Source: Dromiciops gliroides
Taxonomy: Eukaryota; Chordata; Mammalia; Microbiotheria; Microbiotheriidae
Reading direction: 5' to 3'
Length of the DNA stretch: 64,000 bases
Assembly: GCF_019393635.1 (NCBI RefSeq)
Contig: NC_057863.1
Span: forward strand, 645,400,660-645,464,659
Of this stretch, positions 49,201 through 53,702 are shown piece after piece. A program made the position numbers and the translations under genes. Position 1 is the first letter of the stretch, and every line of letters starts with the position of its first letter. Below the pieces are notes generated by a model. It saw nothing but the letters and a program-made list of their open reading frames with translations, searched no databases and was not told the origin of the DNA.

Positions 49201-49241
49201 TCCTCCTCGCTGATCGTGCCCACCTCCTCCTTCTCCACCAT
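15346..49241 (-). CDS. SAE1: SAE1, SUMO-activating enzyme subunit 1 (exons 1-6, 3' end missing)
   Basis: SAE1 is the adenylation-domain partner of UBA2 in the nuclear SUMO E1. The heterodimer adenylates SUMO and passes it to the UBA2 cysteine and then to UBC9. Six minus-strand exons join in frame (95+112+177+143+100+106 nt) into 244 codons that follow the known protein closely. The joined product has the N-terminal YDRQIRLWG segment (Arg20, equivalent to the ATP-contacting Arg21 of human SAE1), the nucleotide-fold segment [17 protein letters not shown], the loop [29 protein letters not shown], a Lys-rich linker ending in MVKK, and [11 protein letters not shown]. All visible introns are GT-AG. 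The start has a near-perfect Kozak context (CACCATGG) and lies in a CpG island. The human protein is about 346 residues, so roughly 100 C-terminal residues are absent. I did not find them in 1-15345, so they probably lie past the left edge. No frameshift or premature stop is seen, so this is a functional gene and not a pseudogene. Confidence 0.96.
15969..16115 (-). mobile_element. WSINE1-like SINE
   Basis: Antisense, full length, in SAE1 intron 5. AATCCTTTATTTTA repeats on both sides. Confidence 0.9.
16515..16648 (-). mobile_element. WSINE1-like SINE
   Basis: Antisense; GTCCATGACCTTTC repeats at both flanks, a clear target duplication. Confidence 0.9.
16700..17020. other. intronic stretch, nothing recognised
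   Basis: Pyrimidine-rich; might be a decayed L2 but no diagnostic motif is visible. Confidence 0.3.
17039..17185 (+). mobile_element. WSINE1-like SINE, first of a pair
   Basis: Sense copy preceded by AAAATAAGTGAGTTCA. Shares the unusual CAGGAGTACCTG with its neighbour. Confidence 0.9.
17211..17370 (+). mobile_element. WSINE1-like SINE, second of a pair
   Basis: Sense copy, again preceded by AAAATAAGTGAGTTCA, nearly identical to the previous one but with a different end (CTCACTGCCCCGCC) and an AAAAC-rich tail. Confidence 0.9.
17500..17640 (+). mobile_element. WSINE1-like SINE, degraded
   Basis: Sense, head GGGGAGGCTAGGTGGTGCAG, internal deletion after GTGGATAAGTTC, 18-nt poly(A). Confidence 0.85.
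17968..18103 (-). mobile_element. WSINE1-like SINE
   Basis: Antisense; flanked by AGA(A/G)CTAGTTTAT repeats. Confidence 0.9.
18188..18212 (+). repeat. (TG)n microsatellite
   Basis: About 12 TG units. Confidence 0.9.
18213..20150. other. SAE1: SINE-poor intronic stretch
   Basis: SAE1 intron 5. Apart from a MIR-like relic near 19300-19430 (GAGGAAGCCGAGGCCCATAG) I see no repeat or exon. Confidence 0.4.
20157..20400 (+). mobile_element. MIR-like SINE relic
   Basis: Sense: CATAGCAGCCAAAGGC, GAGTCCAAATCCCATTAAGA, CACTTACTAGCTCTGG and AAAGTGTTTTACAAACCTTA. Confidence 0.6.
20580..20930 (+). mobile_element. CR1/L3 LINE 3' end
   Basis: TTCAAGAAGAGGTTGGAAGA, GGGATTAGACTGCATGAGGT and GATTCTGTGACC match the CR1 3' terminal pattern (GGACTAGATGACCT, GGTCCCT, ATTCTGTGA). 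Confidence 0.7.
21050..22195 (+). mobile_element. CR1/L3 LINE ORF2 end and 3' region
   Basis: AACATTTTTAGCAATGACCT, CAGATTACACCTGGCACCAC, TTGATAAATTGGAGAGAGTC, AGGATGGTTAAAGGCCTCAG and GAATGGGCTGCTT are landmark segments of CR1/L3. Split by a SINE at 21853-22040. Confidence 0.7.
21853..22040 (+). mobile_element. WSINE1-like SINE
   Basis: Sense copy after a G12 run; B-box region intact; complex A-rich tail. Confidence 0.88.
22200..24265. other. SAE1: SINE-free intronic block
   Basis: About 2 kb of SAE1 intron 5 with no recent insertion; only a possible MIR relic near 24070-24185. Includes AT-rich segments (23560-23780) with no coding potential. Possible regulatory region by exclusion only. 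Confidence 0.35.
24277..24435 (+). mobile_element. WSINE1-like SINE
   Basis: Sense, 23-nt poly(A); AGCTGTGCTC repeats on both sides. Confidence 0.9.
24440..24705 (+). mobile_element. L2 3' end
   Basis: CTCAAGCCTTTAATGGGC, AAATACCAGCTCCTTCATCA and GACACGCAGTAGGCCC. Confidence 0.5.
24747..24788 (+). repeat. (TGC)14 trinucleotide repeat
   Basis: Fourteen perfect TGC units in SAE1 intron 5, about 320 bp past the exon 5 donor. In the SAE1 transcript this reads (GCA)14, a CAG-type repeat. Confidence 0.97.
25108..25207 (-). CDS. SAE1: SAE1 exon 5
   Basis: 100 nt, acceptor CTCTGTAG, donor AAAAAG|GTAAGG. Encodes the flexible acidic/basic linker [20 protein letters not shown], then [13 protein letters not shown]. 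The TKKAKLE cluster matches the basic TKRAKLD segment of human SAE1. Confidence 0.96.
25830..25915 (-). mobile_element. MIR-like relic
   Basis: GCATTTAACAGATGAGGAGC and GGGCCCAGAGAGGGG, antisense core of an old SINE. Confidence 0.4.
26110..26300 (+). mobile_element. MIR/Mar1-like relic
   Basis: AGAAGGCACTGGACCTGAAG, TAGGAGGACCTGGG and TATGTGACCCCATAAACC resemble a diverged tRNA-derived SINE head. Confidence 0.45.
26447..26517 (+). repeat. (AC)n microsatellite
   Basis: 35 uninterrupted AC units in SAE1 intron 4. Confidence 0.97.
26658..26812 (+). mobile_element. WSINE1-like SINE
   Basis: Sense; AGAATGAGGTATG on both sides; C-rich tail. Confidence 0.9.
27308..27450 (-). CDS. SAE1: SAE1 exon 4
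   Basis: 143 nt starting [20 protein letters not shown], then [20 protein letters not shown] and LGEHEFV plus GA of a Glu codon. Donor is GA|GTGAGT. ICYKNS replaces the human ICHKNS. The split Glu codon joins exon 5 in phase. Confidence 0.97.
27813..27959 (-). mobile_element. WSINE1-like SINE
   Basis: Antisense; CAGACATTTTC repeats on both sides. In SAE1 intron 3. Confidence 0.9.
27960..28805. other. SAE1: intronic stretch, no clear feature
   Basis: SAE1 intron 3. A LINE-derived relic may occupy 28140-28220 (GATAGAGGAGAGCCACGAAG). Otherwise nothing recognised. Confidence 0.35.
28809..28975 (+). mobile_element. WSINE1-like SINE, internally deleted
   Basis: Sense; head jumps from GTGCAGTGG to GTTCAGGAGG. 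Flanked by CAAGTTCACAG. Confidence 0.88.
29000..29640. other. SAE1: intronic stretch, no recognised feature
   Basis: SAE1 intron 3 right of the SINE up to exon 3; A-rich, no repeat family recognised. Confidence 0.35.
29648..29824 (-). CDS. SAE1: SAE1 exon 3
   Basis: 59 codons between acceptor TTTCTAG and donor GATGCT|GTAAGT. It starts [20 protein letters not shown], contains [20 protein letters not shown] and ends FFTQFDA. The first 17 residues diverge most from human (VTPEDPGAQFLIRTGSVGR), while the second half is nearly identical. Confidence 0.97.
30300..30450 (-). mobile_element. Mar1-type SINE relic
   Basis: GGTTCAGTCATTTTTTCAGT, GCCCAGGGTCACCCAGTTAG and GAAGTCAGGTCCTC; diverged, antisense, SAE1 intron 2. 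Confidence 0.55.
30795..31001 (-). mobile_element. Mar1-type SINE
   Basis: Antisense: TTTTCTTGGCAAAGACACTG, TTTCCTTCTCCATCTCATTT and a tRNA-like head ending CACCTAGCTGCCC. Confidence 0.75.
31270..31816 (-). mobile_element. L1 ORF2 C-terminal fragment, part 1
   Basis: Antisense L1: TTCATATGATTATAGATAGC, TCCTTTGAAAACTGTCTATT and CTTTATCAGAGGAACTTC. A SINE sits at 31517-31658 and a solo LTR follows at 31817. Confidence 0.7.
31517..31658 (-). mobile_element. WSINE1-like SINE in L1
   Basis: Antisense; perfect AATATTCTTATAAATTT target repeats on both sides. Confidence 0.92.
31817..32179 (+). mobile_element. solo LTR, family B (363 bp) inside an L1
   Basis: TGGAATGACGCC to CCCTTAACA, with AATAAA at 32079-32084. 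Flanks are AATCT on the left and AATCA on the right, a 5-bp target duplication with one mismatch. The L1 ORF2 sequence resumes on both sides, which delimits the insertion. Not related by eye to the 50.7 and 55.3 kb LTRs. Confidence 0.7.
32180..32690 (-). mobile_element. L1 ORF2 C-terminal fragment, part 2
   Basis: TTGGTCATAAATTCTTCC, CTTTTAATATGACCCTTTAT and TGCTCAATTTCACC continue the L1 interrupted by the LTR. A short minus frame at 32106-32336 ([20 protein letters not shown]) is part of it. The sense counterpart is at 41550-42030. Confidence 0.7.
33000..33135 (+). mobile_element. L1 3' fragment
   Basis: CTCTGACCCAGCAATACCAC, GTATCCTAAAGAGAGCAAAG and AAAATATTTATAGCAGCTCT. Confidence 0.7.
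33137..33463 (-). mobile_element. composite long SINE (tRNA head plus about 180-bp tail)
   Basis: Antisense. Tail TTGTTTGTCCATTCTGGAAG, GGCCCATGACATTGGG and TGACTTGCAGTGAATTGGAT precedes a standard head. Same family as 43197-43496 and 52711-53010. Confidence 0.75.
33579..33690 (-). CDS. SAE1: SAE1 exon 2
   Basis: Acceptor CTGTTACAG and donor CAGCAG|GTGAAA. The 112 nt complete the Arg codon split by intron 1 and add [20 protein letters not shown] and the following [17 protein letters not shown]. This is the Rossmann-like nucleotide-binding beginning of the ThiF/E1 domain. It ends on a codon boundary. Confidence 0.97.
34040..34135 (-). mobile_element. MIR-like relic
   Basis: GGCAACCTCCTCATTTTAAC, then GGAGGAAACTAAAGCCC. 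Confidence 0.4.
34150..34430 (+). mobile_element. L1 3' fragment plus ancient repeat
   Basis: TTTTTGATCCAGCTATTAGG is L1-like. From 34325 the motif AATTATTAAGTGCCTACGAA matches the repeat at 12705. Confidence 0.5.
35894..35913 (+). repeat. (GGAA)n short repeat
   Basis: About five GGAA units within the ORF1 relic. Confidence 0.85.
36102..36248 (+). mobile_element. WSINE1-like SINE in ORF1 relic
   Basis: Sense; AAAAATCTCA repeats on both sides; lacks TTACTAG before CTGTGTGACC. Confidence 0.9.
36249..36272 (+). repeat. (AAAG)n microsatellite
   Basis: Grew from the SINE poly(A) tail at 36230-36248. Confidence 0.9.
36511..36534 (+). repeat. (TG)n plus G-run
   Basis: About eight TG units then eight G. 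Confidence 0.85.
36630..36789 (+). mobile_element. WSINE1-like SINE
   Basis: Sense; AACAAAGGAGCA on both sides; (AAAC)n tail. Confidence 0.9.
37154..37202 (+). repeat. (AC)n microsatellite
   Basis: About 24 AC units inside the first HAL1-like element. Confidence 0.95.
37445..37895 (+). mobile_element. L2 3' end
   Basis: TTCCTGGAGTGCTCTCCCTT, CAGGAAGCCTTCCCCGGCCC, TAGATTGTAAGCTCCTTGAG and TAACACAGTGACTGGCACAT. One of the best-preserved L2 copies here. Confidence 0.8.
38000..38188 (+). mobile_element. L1 3'UTR fragment
   Basis: AATCTATGAACTGATGAAGC and CAGAACTGGGCTCAATGCTG; directly abuts the 5' end of the next element. Confidence 0.5.
38856..39829 (+). pseudogene. L1 ORF1p relic of HAL1-like element
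   Basis: First frame 38856-39254 ([20 protein letters not shown] start) gives a basic N terminus then a long coiled coil ([20 protein letters not shown] region with heptads). A TGA at 39252-39254 ends it. The downstream frame has [14 protein letters not shown], the RNA-binding RRM-type start of L1 ORF1, then [20 protein letters not shown] near the C terminus. At least two in-frame stops and a frame change: not functional. Confidence 0.8.
39845..39958 (-). mobile_element. degraded SINE in HAL1-like element
   Basis: GTGTCTGAGGCCAGGTTTTG and TCCACTGTATCACTTAGCTA resemble an antisense tRNA-derived SINE with many changes. Confidence 0.55.
40093..40328 (+). repeat. 118-bp tandem duplication in HAL1-like linker
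   Basis: Units 40093-40210 and 40211-40328 both start CAGTAAATGA and share GGCTCAAAGACCT and GTAATCT; about 80% alike by eye. Confidence 0.75.
40366..40505 (+). mobile_element. WSINE1-like SINE, slightly deleted
   Basis: Sense; lacks TTGACACTTA; flanked by AGAGGGGCA repeats. Confidence 0.88.
41203..41251 (+). repeat. AT/AC-rich microsatellite
   Basis: TATATATACATATACATAC followed by AC units, inside the L1-type tail. Confidence 0.85.
41550..42035 (+). mobile_element. L1 ORF2 C-terminal fragment
   Basis: CAATCTGGTACTGTTTGAAA, GATCAGTGGAATAGATCAGG, ACCCAAAGATCCAAGC and AAGAATTTATGACCAACTAA match the late part of L1 ORF2. Many stops. Confidence 0.7.
42338..42680 (+). mobile_element. composite long SINE, tail part, split by a WSINE1
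   Basis: GGCCATCTCCAGCAGTGCTC then, after the inserted SINE, CTAGACCCAGATGGCTCCAG, CCCTCACTTAAATCCAATTC and CATCACCCTGATGTGATGG. The head is missing. Confidence 0.7.
42397..42535 (-). mobile_element. WSINE1-like SINE nested in composite SINE
   Basis: Antisense; CTCATGTTTATCTT on both sides. Confidence 0.92.
43050..43197 (-). mobile_element. WSINE1-like SINE
   Basis: Antisense, at the tail end of a composite SINE. Confidence 0.9.
43198..43496 (-). mobile_element. composite long SINE, full length
   Basis: TTGTTCTTGAAGAGGACCAT tail, GATGTCATGACTTGCACTAA, then the head ending CCACCTAGCTGCCC. Confidence 0.8.
43708..43848 (-). mobile_element. WSINE1-like SINE
   Basis: Antisense; TAGGATGCTG flanks both sides. 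Confidence 0.9.
44083..44232 (+). mobile_element. WSINE1-like SINE
   Basis: Sense; AAAGC(A/C)GCCACCAA on both sides. Confidence 0.9.
44255..44460 (-). mobile_element. MIR-like SINE relic
   Basis: AGGTGCTATTAGTATTATC, ATTTTACAAATGAGGAAACT and AAGTCAGGTCTTCCTGACTC. Confidence 0.65.
44755..44965 (+). mobile_element. L1 3' fragment
   Basis: ATGGAAGACTTACATTAACT and AAGCAGGACCAGGAAAACAA. Confidence 0.5.
44985..45780 (+). mobile_element. deleted L1/HAL1: 5'UTR fused to 3'UTR
   Basis: Starts GGGACAGGGCCAAGATGGTA, an L1 5' end, and runs about 0.6 kb of 5'UTR-like sequence. At about 45630 it switches to L1 3'UTR (GTGAATGACTTGACTATTCT, AAGAAAGAACTGATTGATGG). Neither ORF is present. Confidence 0.6.
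45847..45975 (+). mobile_element. WSINE1-like SINE, internally deleted
   Basis: Sense; GTAGCCACCAGCCC shows loss of the A-box side. Confidence 0.85.
46271..46415 (+). mobile_element. WSINE1-like SINE
   Basis: Sense, near consensus. Confidence 0.9.
46430..46765 (+). mobile_element. L2 3' end, split by a SINE
   Basis: CTCCCTGAGGGCAGGCAGG and AGTGAGTGCTTAATAAATAC. Confidence 0.65.
46629..46713 (+). mobile_element. WSINE1-like SINE with 60-bp internal deletion
   Basis: Head joined at GTGGACACTTAACACTTAC; ACAAAAGTCCAGCTTTC on both sides. Confidence 0.9.
47010..47115 (+). mobile_element. L2 3' end
   Basis: TAAGCTCCTTAAATGCAGGG and CCCCAGCACTTTGCACAGTG. Confidence 0.6.
47449..47579 (-). mobile_element. 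WSINE1-like SINE
   Basis: Antisense; TTCTCCAACATTTTT on both sides. Confidence 0.9.
47580..47745 (+). mobile_element. L2 fragment
   Basis: Pyrimidine-rich, ending CACAATGTTTTGCACATAAT and AGGTCCTC. Confidence 0.45.
47950..48425 (+). mobile_element. L2 3' end
   Basis: AAATGCCACCTTATCCCCCT, TACAGTAAGCTCCTGGGGGG and GCTTAGGGCAGTGCC. Confidence 0.55.
48440..48615 (-). mobile_element. Mar1-type SINE
   Basis: Antisense: CATTTGGAGTTTTCTTGGCA, CATTTCCTTCTCCAGCTCAT and GTCACCCAGCTAGGAGTG. Confidence 0.7.
49147..49241 (-). CDS. SAE1: SAE1 exon 1 (coding part)
   Basis: Encodes 31 codons plus two bases. The product starts [20 protein letters not shown] and continues through [11 protein letters not shown]. 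It is one residue shorter than human in the Gly-rich stretch before [10 protein letters not shown]. Donor reads CAGAAACG|GTGAGG, phase 2. The ATG at 49241-49239 is the first in-frame start and has a strong Kozak context. Confidence 0.97.
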
Positions 49242-49396
49242 GGTGCCGCCCTGCTCCGCTCCTCACGCTGCCTCCTTCGTTCTCCTCGGTCCGCCTAACC
49301 GGCCAGCTTCTTCCCCGCGCGCCGGCTCGCGACCTACCCGCCAACCGCCTACCTCTTTGGACCCCTCCCCCCGCGGCCGCGCGCTCCGGGGACGTG

Positions 49397-49426
49397 TGCG
49401 CAGGCGCCGGTTTCTGCGCCGGCGCA
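49397..49426. promoter_or_regulatory. paired NRF1-like sites
   Basis: Two close matches to YGCGCAYGCGCR, 18 bp apart start to start. The second is a perfect palindrome (TGCGCCGGCGCA). NRF1 sites of this kind sit close to transcription starts of nuclear housekeeping genes. Confidence 0.6.
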
Positions 49427-49456
49427 GAACCGTACCCCTACCCCCGCGCCGGCAAG

Positions 49457-49479
49457 CACGTGCGTGCCCGTGCCACGTG
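49457..49479. promoter_or_regulatory. two CACGTG E-boxes
   Basis: CACGTG at 49457-49462 and again at 49474-49479, the latter within GCCACGTGAC. These are candidate USF/MYC/TFE-class sites upstream of SAE1. Confidence 0.5.
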
Positions 49480-49539
49480 ACCTCTCCCGCCCCCTCGCCC
49501 CCCTCCCCTTCCCCTGTGATGCCTCCCCCTTCGCCTACC

Positions 49540-49700
49540 TCTTTGCCTGCAGGCCCCTTCCCGCTTTTTCCCTTTTTCCTGCCCATTATTCCTTTCTTCA
49601 CACTGGGGCCGAGCCAAAGACGTCCATCTCATCCCCTCCTCTGTCCCTTTGCACTGGCCGGCCCCCATGCCTGCAATGCCTTCGCTGGTCGCCCCAATGG
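49540..49700 (+). mobile_element. possible L2 fragment
   Basis: TTCCTTTCTTCACACTGGGG and TTGCACTGGCCGGCCCCCAT resemble an L2 segment; weak. Confidence 0.3.
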
Positions 49701-49819
49701 TTTGGGAGCCCCGGCTTCATGCATGACTCAGCTCGAGTGCTCTATCCCCAAAGTAGGGTCAGTCATAGATACAGACCTGGGAGCACCCTCAGCATAGCGG
49801 GGAGCCCAACCTCCTTCCC

Positions 49820-49940
49820 TTCTTACAGGTGTAGCAACTGAGGCAAAAAGGGTGCCTTGCCTAGCGTCTCATGACTAGTATCTGAGACAGGATGAGAGCC
49901 GTGGTCTTCCTGACTCCTAGCCCAGTGCTCCAGCTTATCT
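49820..49940 (-). mobile_element. MIR/Mar1-like relic
   Basis: GTAGCAACTGAGGCAAAAAG and GTCTTCCTGACTCCTAGCCC. Confidence 0.5.
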
Positions 49941-50004
49941 CGTGTGACCTGTGTTACCACTACCCAAAATCAAGCCAGCATTTATTCGTTGCTTACTGTA
50001 TGTC

Positions 50005-50180
50005 GTGGTTGACCATTTCCTTCTCCTACTCATTTTACAGATGAGGAAAGTGAGGCAGTCTGGGTTAAAGTGACTTGCCTAGGGTCACCCAGCTAGGAAG
50101 TGTCTAAGATCAATTTTGAAATCTGGTCCTCCTGACTCTAGGCCCTGGAGTTCTCTCTGCTGTGCCACCCAGCTGCCCTT
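50005..50180 (-). mobile_element. Mar1-type SINE
   Basis: Antisense: TTTTACAGATGAGGAAAGTG, then GCCACCCAGCTGCCC. Confidence 0.7.
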
Positions 50181-50184
50181 GCTA

Positions 50185-50330
50185 GCTAATTATATCCTAT
50201 TTCCCCACATATATCCTCATATTTTCTTTGTTGTTTCCCCATTAAACCGTGAGCTCTTTGAGGACAAAGACTCTCTTTCCTATAGTACTCTATTAGAGTC
50301 TGCAGAAACAGAGGCAGCTCCTTTATATTA
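50185..50330 (+). mobile_element. L2 3' end fragment
   Basis: TTTCCCCATTAAACCGTGAG, then CTCTTTGAGGACAAAGACTC. Confidence 0.55.
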
Positions 50331-50334
50331 AAAA

Positions 50335-50510
50335 GCCTTTTTGTTCAGTTGTCAGTCAGTGATGTCTGACTCTCCATGACCCCATTGGGGGTTTTCTTGG
50401 CAAAGATACTGGAGTAGATTGCCATTTCCTTCTCTAGCTCATTTTACAGATGAAGAAACTGAGGCAGACAGGGTCATACATCTAGTACATGTCTGAGGCT
50501 GGATTTGCTA
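50335..50510 (-). mobile_element. Mar1-type SINE
   Basis: TTGTTCAGTTGTCAGTCAGT and CATGACCCCATTGGGGGTTT; truncated where a WSINE1 follows. Confidence 0.75.
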
Positions 50511-50513
50511 TTA

Positions 50514-50654
50514 TTTTTTTTTGGTGAGGCAGTTGGGGTTAAGTGACTTGCCTAGGGTTATACAGCTAGTGTCAAGTGTCTGAGGCCGGATTTGAACTCA
50601 GGTCCTCCTGAATCTAGGGCCAATGTTCTATCCATTGAGCCACCTAGCTGCCCC
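50514..50654 (-). mobile_element. WSINE1-like SINE
   Basis: Antisense; lies 10 bp left of the first family A LTR. Confidence 0.88.
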
Positions 50655-50668
50655 AAAAACGTATGTTT

Positions 50669-51282
50669 TGTCATGGGGCGCAGAGCACCCCAGAATTTCT
50701 CTGGGGCACACCGAGGAATCTTCTCCTTGAGAAACTAAACCAGAGGACAGATAAGGCCTAGAGGAACCAAATCGGACTGAGCTAGCTTGGGATTCCTACC
50801 CTTCATTCCGGTCTCCCTTATCCTGGGGAGATAAGTTTGGGTGTGGCTTCGGCCTTTGTGTTCTGAAGAGGGATCCGTAGCCACCCCTCACCCAATTCCT
50901 CTAGTCACTACTAGTGGGGGATGGTCCTCCACTCCTCACCCAATTCCCCCAGCTACCACCAGTGGGGGATGGTCCACCTTCATTAAAGGAACTTTTCACG
51001 GGCAGATGGTCCACCCCCATCAGTCCTCTATAAAAGTACCTTCCGGTCTCCTGTTCGAGGAGATTTGGTACCTCTGAGCCATGTGCTTTATGCCAAATCT
51101 CCCCATGAAAAGTCTAAGGATTTCTTTCATGGTTTCCCTCCCCCCACCCTTCCCTTCCCTTGCTCCTAAATAAACTATCACCTTGTTCTAACTAAGTTTT
51201 GTGTGCAAGAGGGTGTAATTCTTTAAAGAGGAATTCCCAAGAACCCCAACTCCAACCCATACCCCATTTTCCCACTATAACA
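50669..51282 (+). mobile_element. solo LTR, family A copy 1 (614 bp)
   Basis: Runs TGTCATGGGG to CCCACTATAACA, flanked by a 4-bp direct repeat GTTT (50665-50668 and 51283-51286). Contains a TATA box (CTATAAAAG near 51028) and AATAAA in CCTAAATAAACTATC. A 48-bp segment in U3 is duplicated (50884-50979). No internal viral sequence remains. Endogenous retrovirus relic. Confidence 0.85.
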
Positions 51283-51329
51283 GTTTCAATCTTCAATTAA
51301 GTCCATCAGTTCTTGATCAGGAAATGGGT

Positions 51330-51445
51330 GGCATATTTCATCTTCCTAAAGTTCAGGTCTGACTGTGTCACTCCCCTATTCGATAAATTCCAGTGAATCT
51401 CTCTTGCTCCCAAGATCAAATATAAGATCCTCTGGTTTTTGGTTT
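51330..51445 (+). mobile_element. L2 fragment
   Basis: CAGGTCTGACTGTGTCACTC and AAGATCAAATATAAGATCC. Confidence 0.6.
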
Positions 51446-51608
51446 AGCTGCTTCTAAGGGAAGGAGAGAGGGGGACCCCTAGGATCACTCTCTAGAGTTT
51501 CCTCTGACTTTGTCTTAAGATATTCTTCTAGTGACTAAAAAAGTTGTCTAGGATTTTTTAAAAAATCAAATACATTTTAGAACATTCGCTGAGAACAAAT
51601 AAAATTAT

Positions 51609-51740
51609 GGGGCAGCTAGGTGGTAGAGTGGATGGAGCACCAGCCCTGGGGTCTGAAAGACTCATCTTCTTGAGTTTAAATCCAGCCTCAGACACTTGGT
51701 AGCTGTGTAACCCTGTCTCTTAACCCCAATTGCCTTTAAA
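51609..51740 (+). mobile_element. tRNA-derived SINE, diverged
   Basis: Sense; head GGGGCAGCTAGGTGGTAGAG, variant middle GACTCATCTTCTTGAG shared with the 56228 and 58160 elements; lacks the TTGGGCAAG part. Confidence 0.8.
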
Positions 51741-51797
51741 AAAAATTTTTTTAACTGGGGTAAAAGAGAAAACACAAGGTCAAAATTACCACATGTT

Positions 51798-51948
51798 GGG
51801 GCAGCTAGGTGGCACAGTGGATAGAGCACTGGCCCTGGATTCAGGAGGACCTGAGTTCAAACCTGGCCTCAGACACTTGACATTTACTAGCTGTGTGACC
51901 CTGGGCAAGTCACTTAACCCCAACTGCCTCACCAAAAAACAAAAAAAT
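51798..51948 (+). mobile_element. WSINE1-like SINE
   Basis: Sense; AAATTACC(A)CATG on both sides. Confidence 0.9.
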
Positions 51949-51959
51949 TACCCCATGTA

Positions 51960-52640
51960 AGTTTAGCCTTGATACTTCAAGCAGAGTTGCTGTACTCTCC
52001 TTCCTCCCCTATCTTGACTCCCTAGTGAACCAATTCAACACTCCACTGTCTTCTAATTAATCTCTTGTCCCCTTTTCTTGTTGAAGATCTTGCCCTTCCA
52101 AGCTTTAGCCTTGGATTACTTCCTCCATCTGTTGCCTTCACTCCTACCCACATGCTGCTGAAAGAAACTGGAGAAAATCATGAAACCATGCTAATTAGAC
52201 ATTTGTTTCAGAATCTCAACTGGGCTCTCACTGCTGCAAAGCAATGCTTTTCGATTTCCCTAGTCAGCTCCTGATCCAGTTCACTACAGTGCCTTTTGAG
52301 AACATTTTCCTTTTTCATTTAATTTCTCCTCAAGCCTATTGTGGCAGAAACTAGGCTATTTTTTGGAAAAAATTGAGACCATTTGCTAAGAGCTCCCTCT
52401 TCTCCCTCCTTTTCATCTCAAATCACTTGGATGGCCTCTGCTGCTATCTCAAATGAAGATGTGGCCCTTCTTCTGGCCAAGAACTTTTCTACATGTATAA
52501 GTGGTCCCACTCTCTTCTCCAGCAGGTTATTTCCTCTATCGTCCACTCAATCAATAATCTTCAGTTCTTCCCTGTCTACTGGTTACTTCTTTATAGCCCA
52601 CAAAGCTGTATAACATCTTTCGTGTAGACTCCCTTTTCTT
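51960..52640. other. intergenic stretch, decayed repeat or unique
   Basis: No exon or family recognised with confidence. The pyrimidine-rich part after 52380 may be LINE-derived. Confidence 0.3.
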
Positions 52641-52710
52641 CTTTTATACCACCACTCCCGTGGTACAGGACCTCATCACTTTATGCTTGGACTACTATCT
52701 CCTAACCTCA

Positions 52711-53010
52711 GGGGCAGCTAGGTGATGCAGTGCATAGAGCACTGGCCCTGGAGTCAGAAGGATGGTGAGTTAAAATCCAGCTTCAGACACTTGACTGGCT
52801 GTATGACCCTGGGCAAGTCACTTAACCCTGATTGCCTGGGACTTCAGGGGCCATCTCCAGTCATCCTGATTGTATATCTTGCCACTGAACCCAGATGGCT
52901 CTGGAGGAAAGAGGCTGGTGACTTTGCACAGCCCTCTCTCACTTAAATCTACTTCATTGCAAGTCATGATATCACCCTGATGTCATGGTCCTCTTCAAGA
53001 ATGAAGGACA
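52711..53010 (+). mobile_element. composite long SINE, full length
   Basis: Sense: head, then GGGCCATCTCCAGTCATCCT, GTGACTTTGCACAGCCCTCT and ATGTCATGGTCCTCTTCAAG. AACCTCA flanks it and its nested SINEs. Confidence 0.85.
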
Positions 53011-53014
53011 AGTT

Positions 53015-53164
53015 GGGGCAGCTAGGTGGCGCAGTGGATAGAACGCCGGCCCTGGAGTCAGGAGGACCTGAGTTCAAATCCGGCCTCAGACACTTAACAC
53101 TTACTAGCTGTGTGACCTTGGGCAAGTCACTTAACCCCAATTGCCTCACTTTAAAAAAAAAAAA
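53015..53164 (+). mobile_element. WSINE1-like SINE nested in composite SINE tail
   Basis: Sense. The pair 53015-53330 is bracketed by GAATGAAGGACAAG. Confidence 0.92.
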
Positions 53165-53330
53165 GGGCAGCTAGATGGCGCAGTGGTTAAAGCACCAGCC
53201 CTGGATTCAGGAGGACCTGAGTTCAAATCTGGCATCAGACACTTGACACTTACTAGCTGTGTGACCTTGGGCAAGTCACTTAACCCCCATTGCCTGCAAA
53301 AAAACAAAAACAAACAAACAAACAAAAAAG
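53165..53330 (+). mobile_element. WSINE1-like SINE, tandem with the previous
   Basis: Sense; begins directly at the end of the preceding poly(A); (AAAC)n tail. Probably inserted into that A-tail. Confidence 0.9.
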
Positions 53331-53559
53331 AATGAAGGACAAGCAACAACCCAACCTCAAGTCTACTCCAATTTCCATTTAATTGAAAAAGTGATCTTCC
53401 TAGGTCCAACCATATCTCTCCCCATTTAGGTAACTCTATTGGCTATTACCTTCAGGATCAAATATAAATCCTATGTTTTCAAAGTCCACTAACATTGGTC
53501 TCCTTGCTGTTCCTTGAATTAGAAACTCCATCTCCTAACTCAGGGCATTTTTTTCTTTT

Positions 53560-53702
53560 TTTCTTTTTTTTGTGGGGCATTGAGGATTAAGTGACTTGCC
53601 CAGGATCACACAGCTAGCAATTGTCAAGTGTCTGAGGTGGGATTTGAACTTAAGTCCTCCTGAATCCAGGGCCAGTGCTCTATCCATTGCGCCACCTAGC
53701 CC
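53560..53702 (-). mobile_element. WSINE1-like SINE in L2
   Basis: Antisense; CTCAGGGCATTTT on both sides; the head lost a few bases (CACCTAGCCCC). Confidence 0.88.

Larger units (their letters stand above)
48840..49500 (-). promoter_or_regulatory. SAE1: SAE1 CpG-island promoter
   Basis: GC- and CpG-rich segment around exon 1 with no TATA box, typical of a housekeeping promoter. Just upstream of the start codon on the transcribed strand lie two NRF1-like sites (49397-49408 TGCGCAGGCGCC and 49415-49426 TGCGCCGGCGCA) and two CACGTG E-boxes (49457-49462 and 49474-49479). The transcription start probably lies near 49.27-49.40 kb (inference). Confidence 0.75.

Noticed and set aside
49216-49841. 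Plus-strand ORFs of 125-193 codons over the SAE1 promoter
   Set aside because: GC/pyrimidine-rich island antisense to SAE1 exon 1; no recognisable protein or splice sites.
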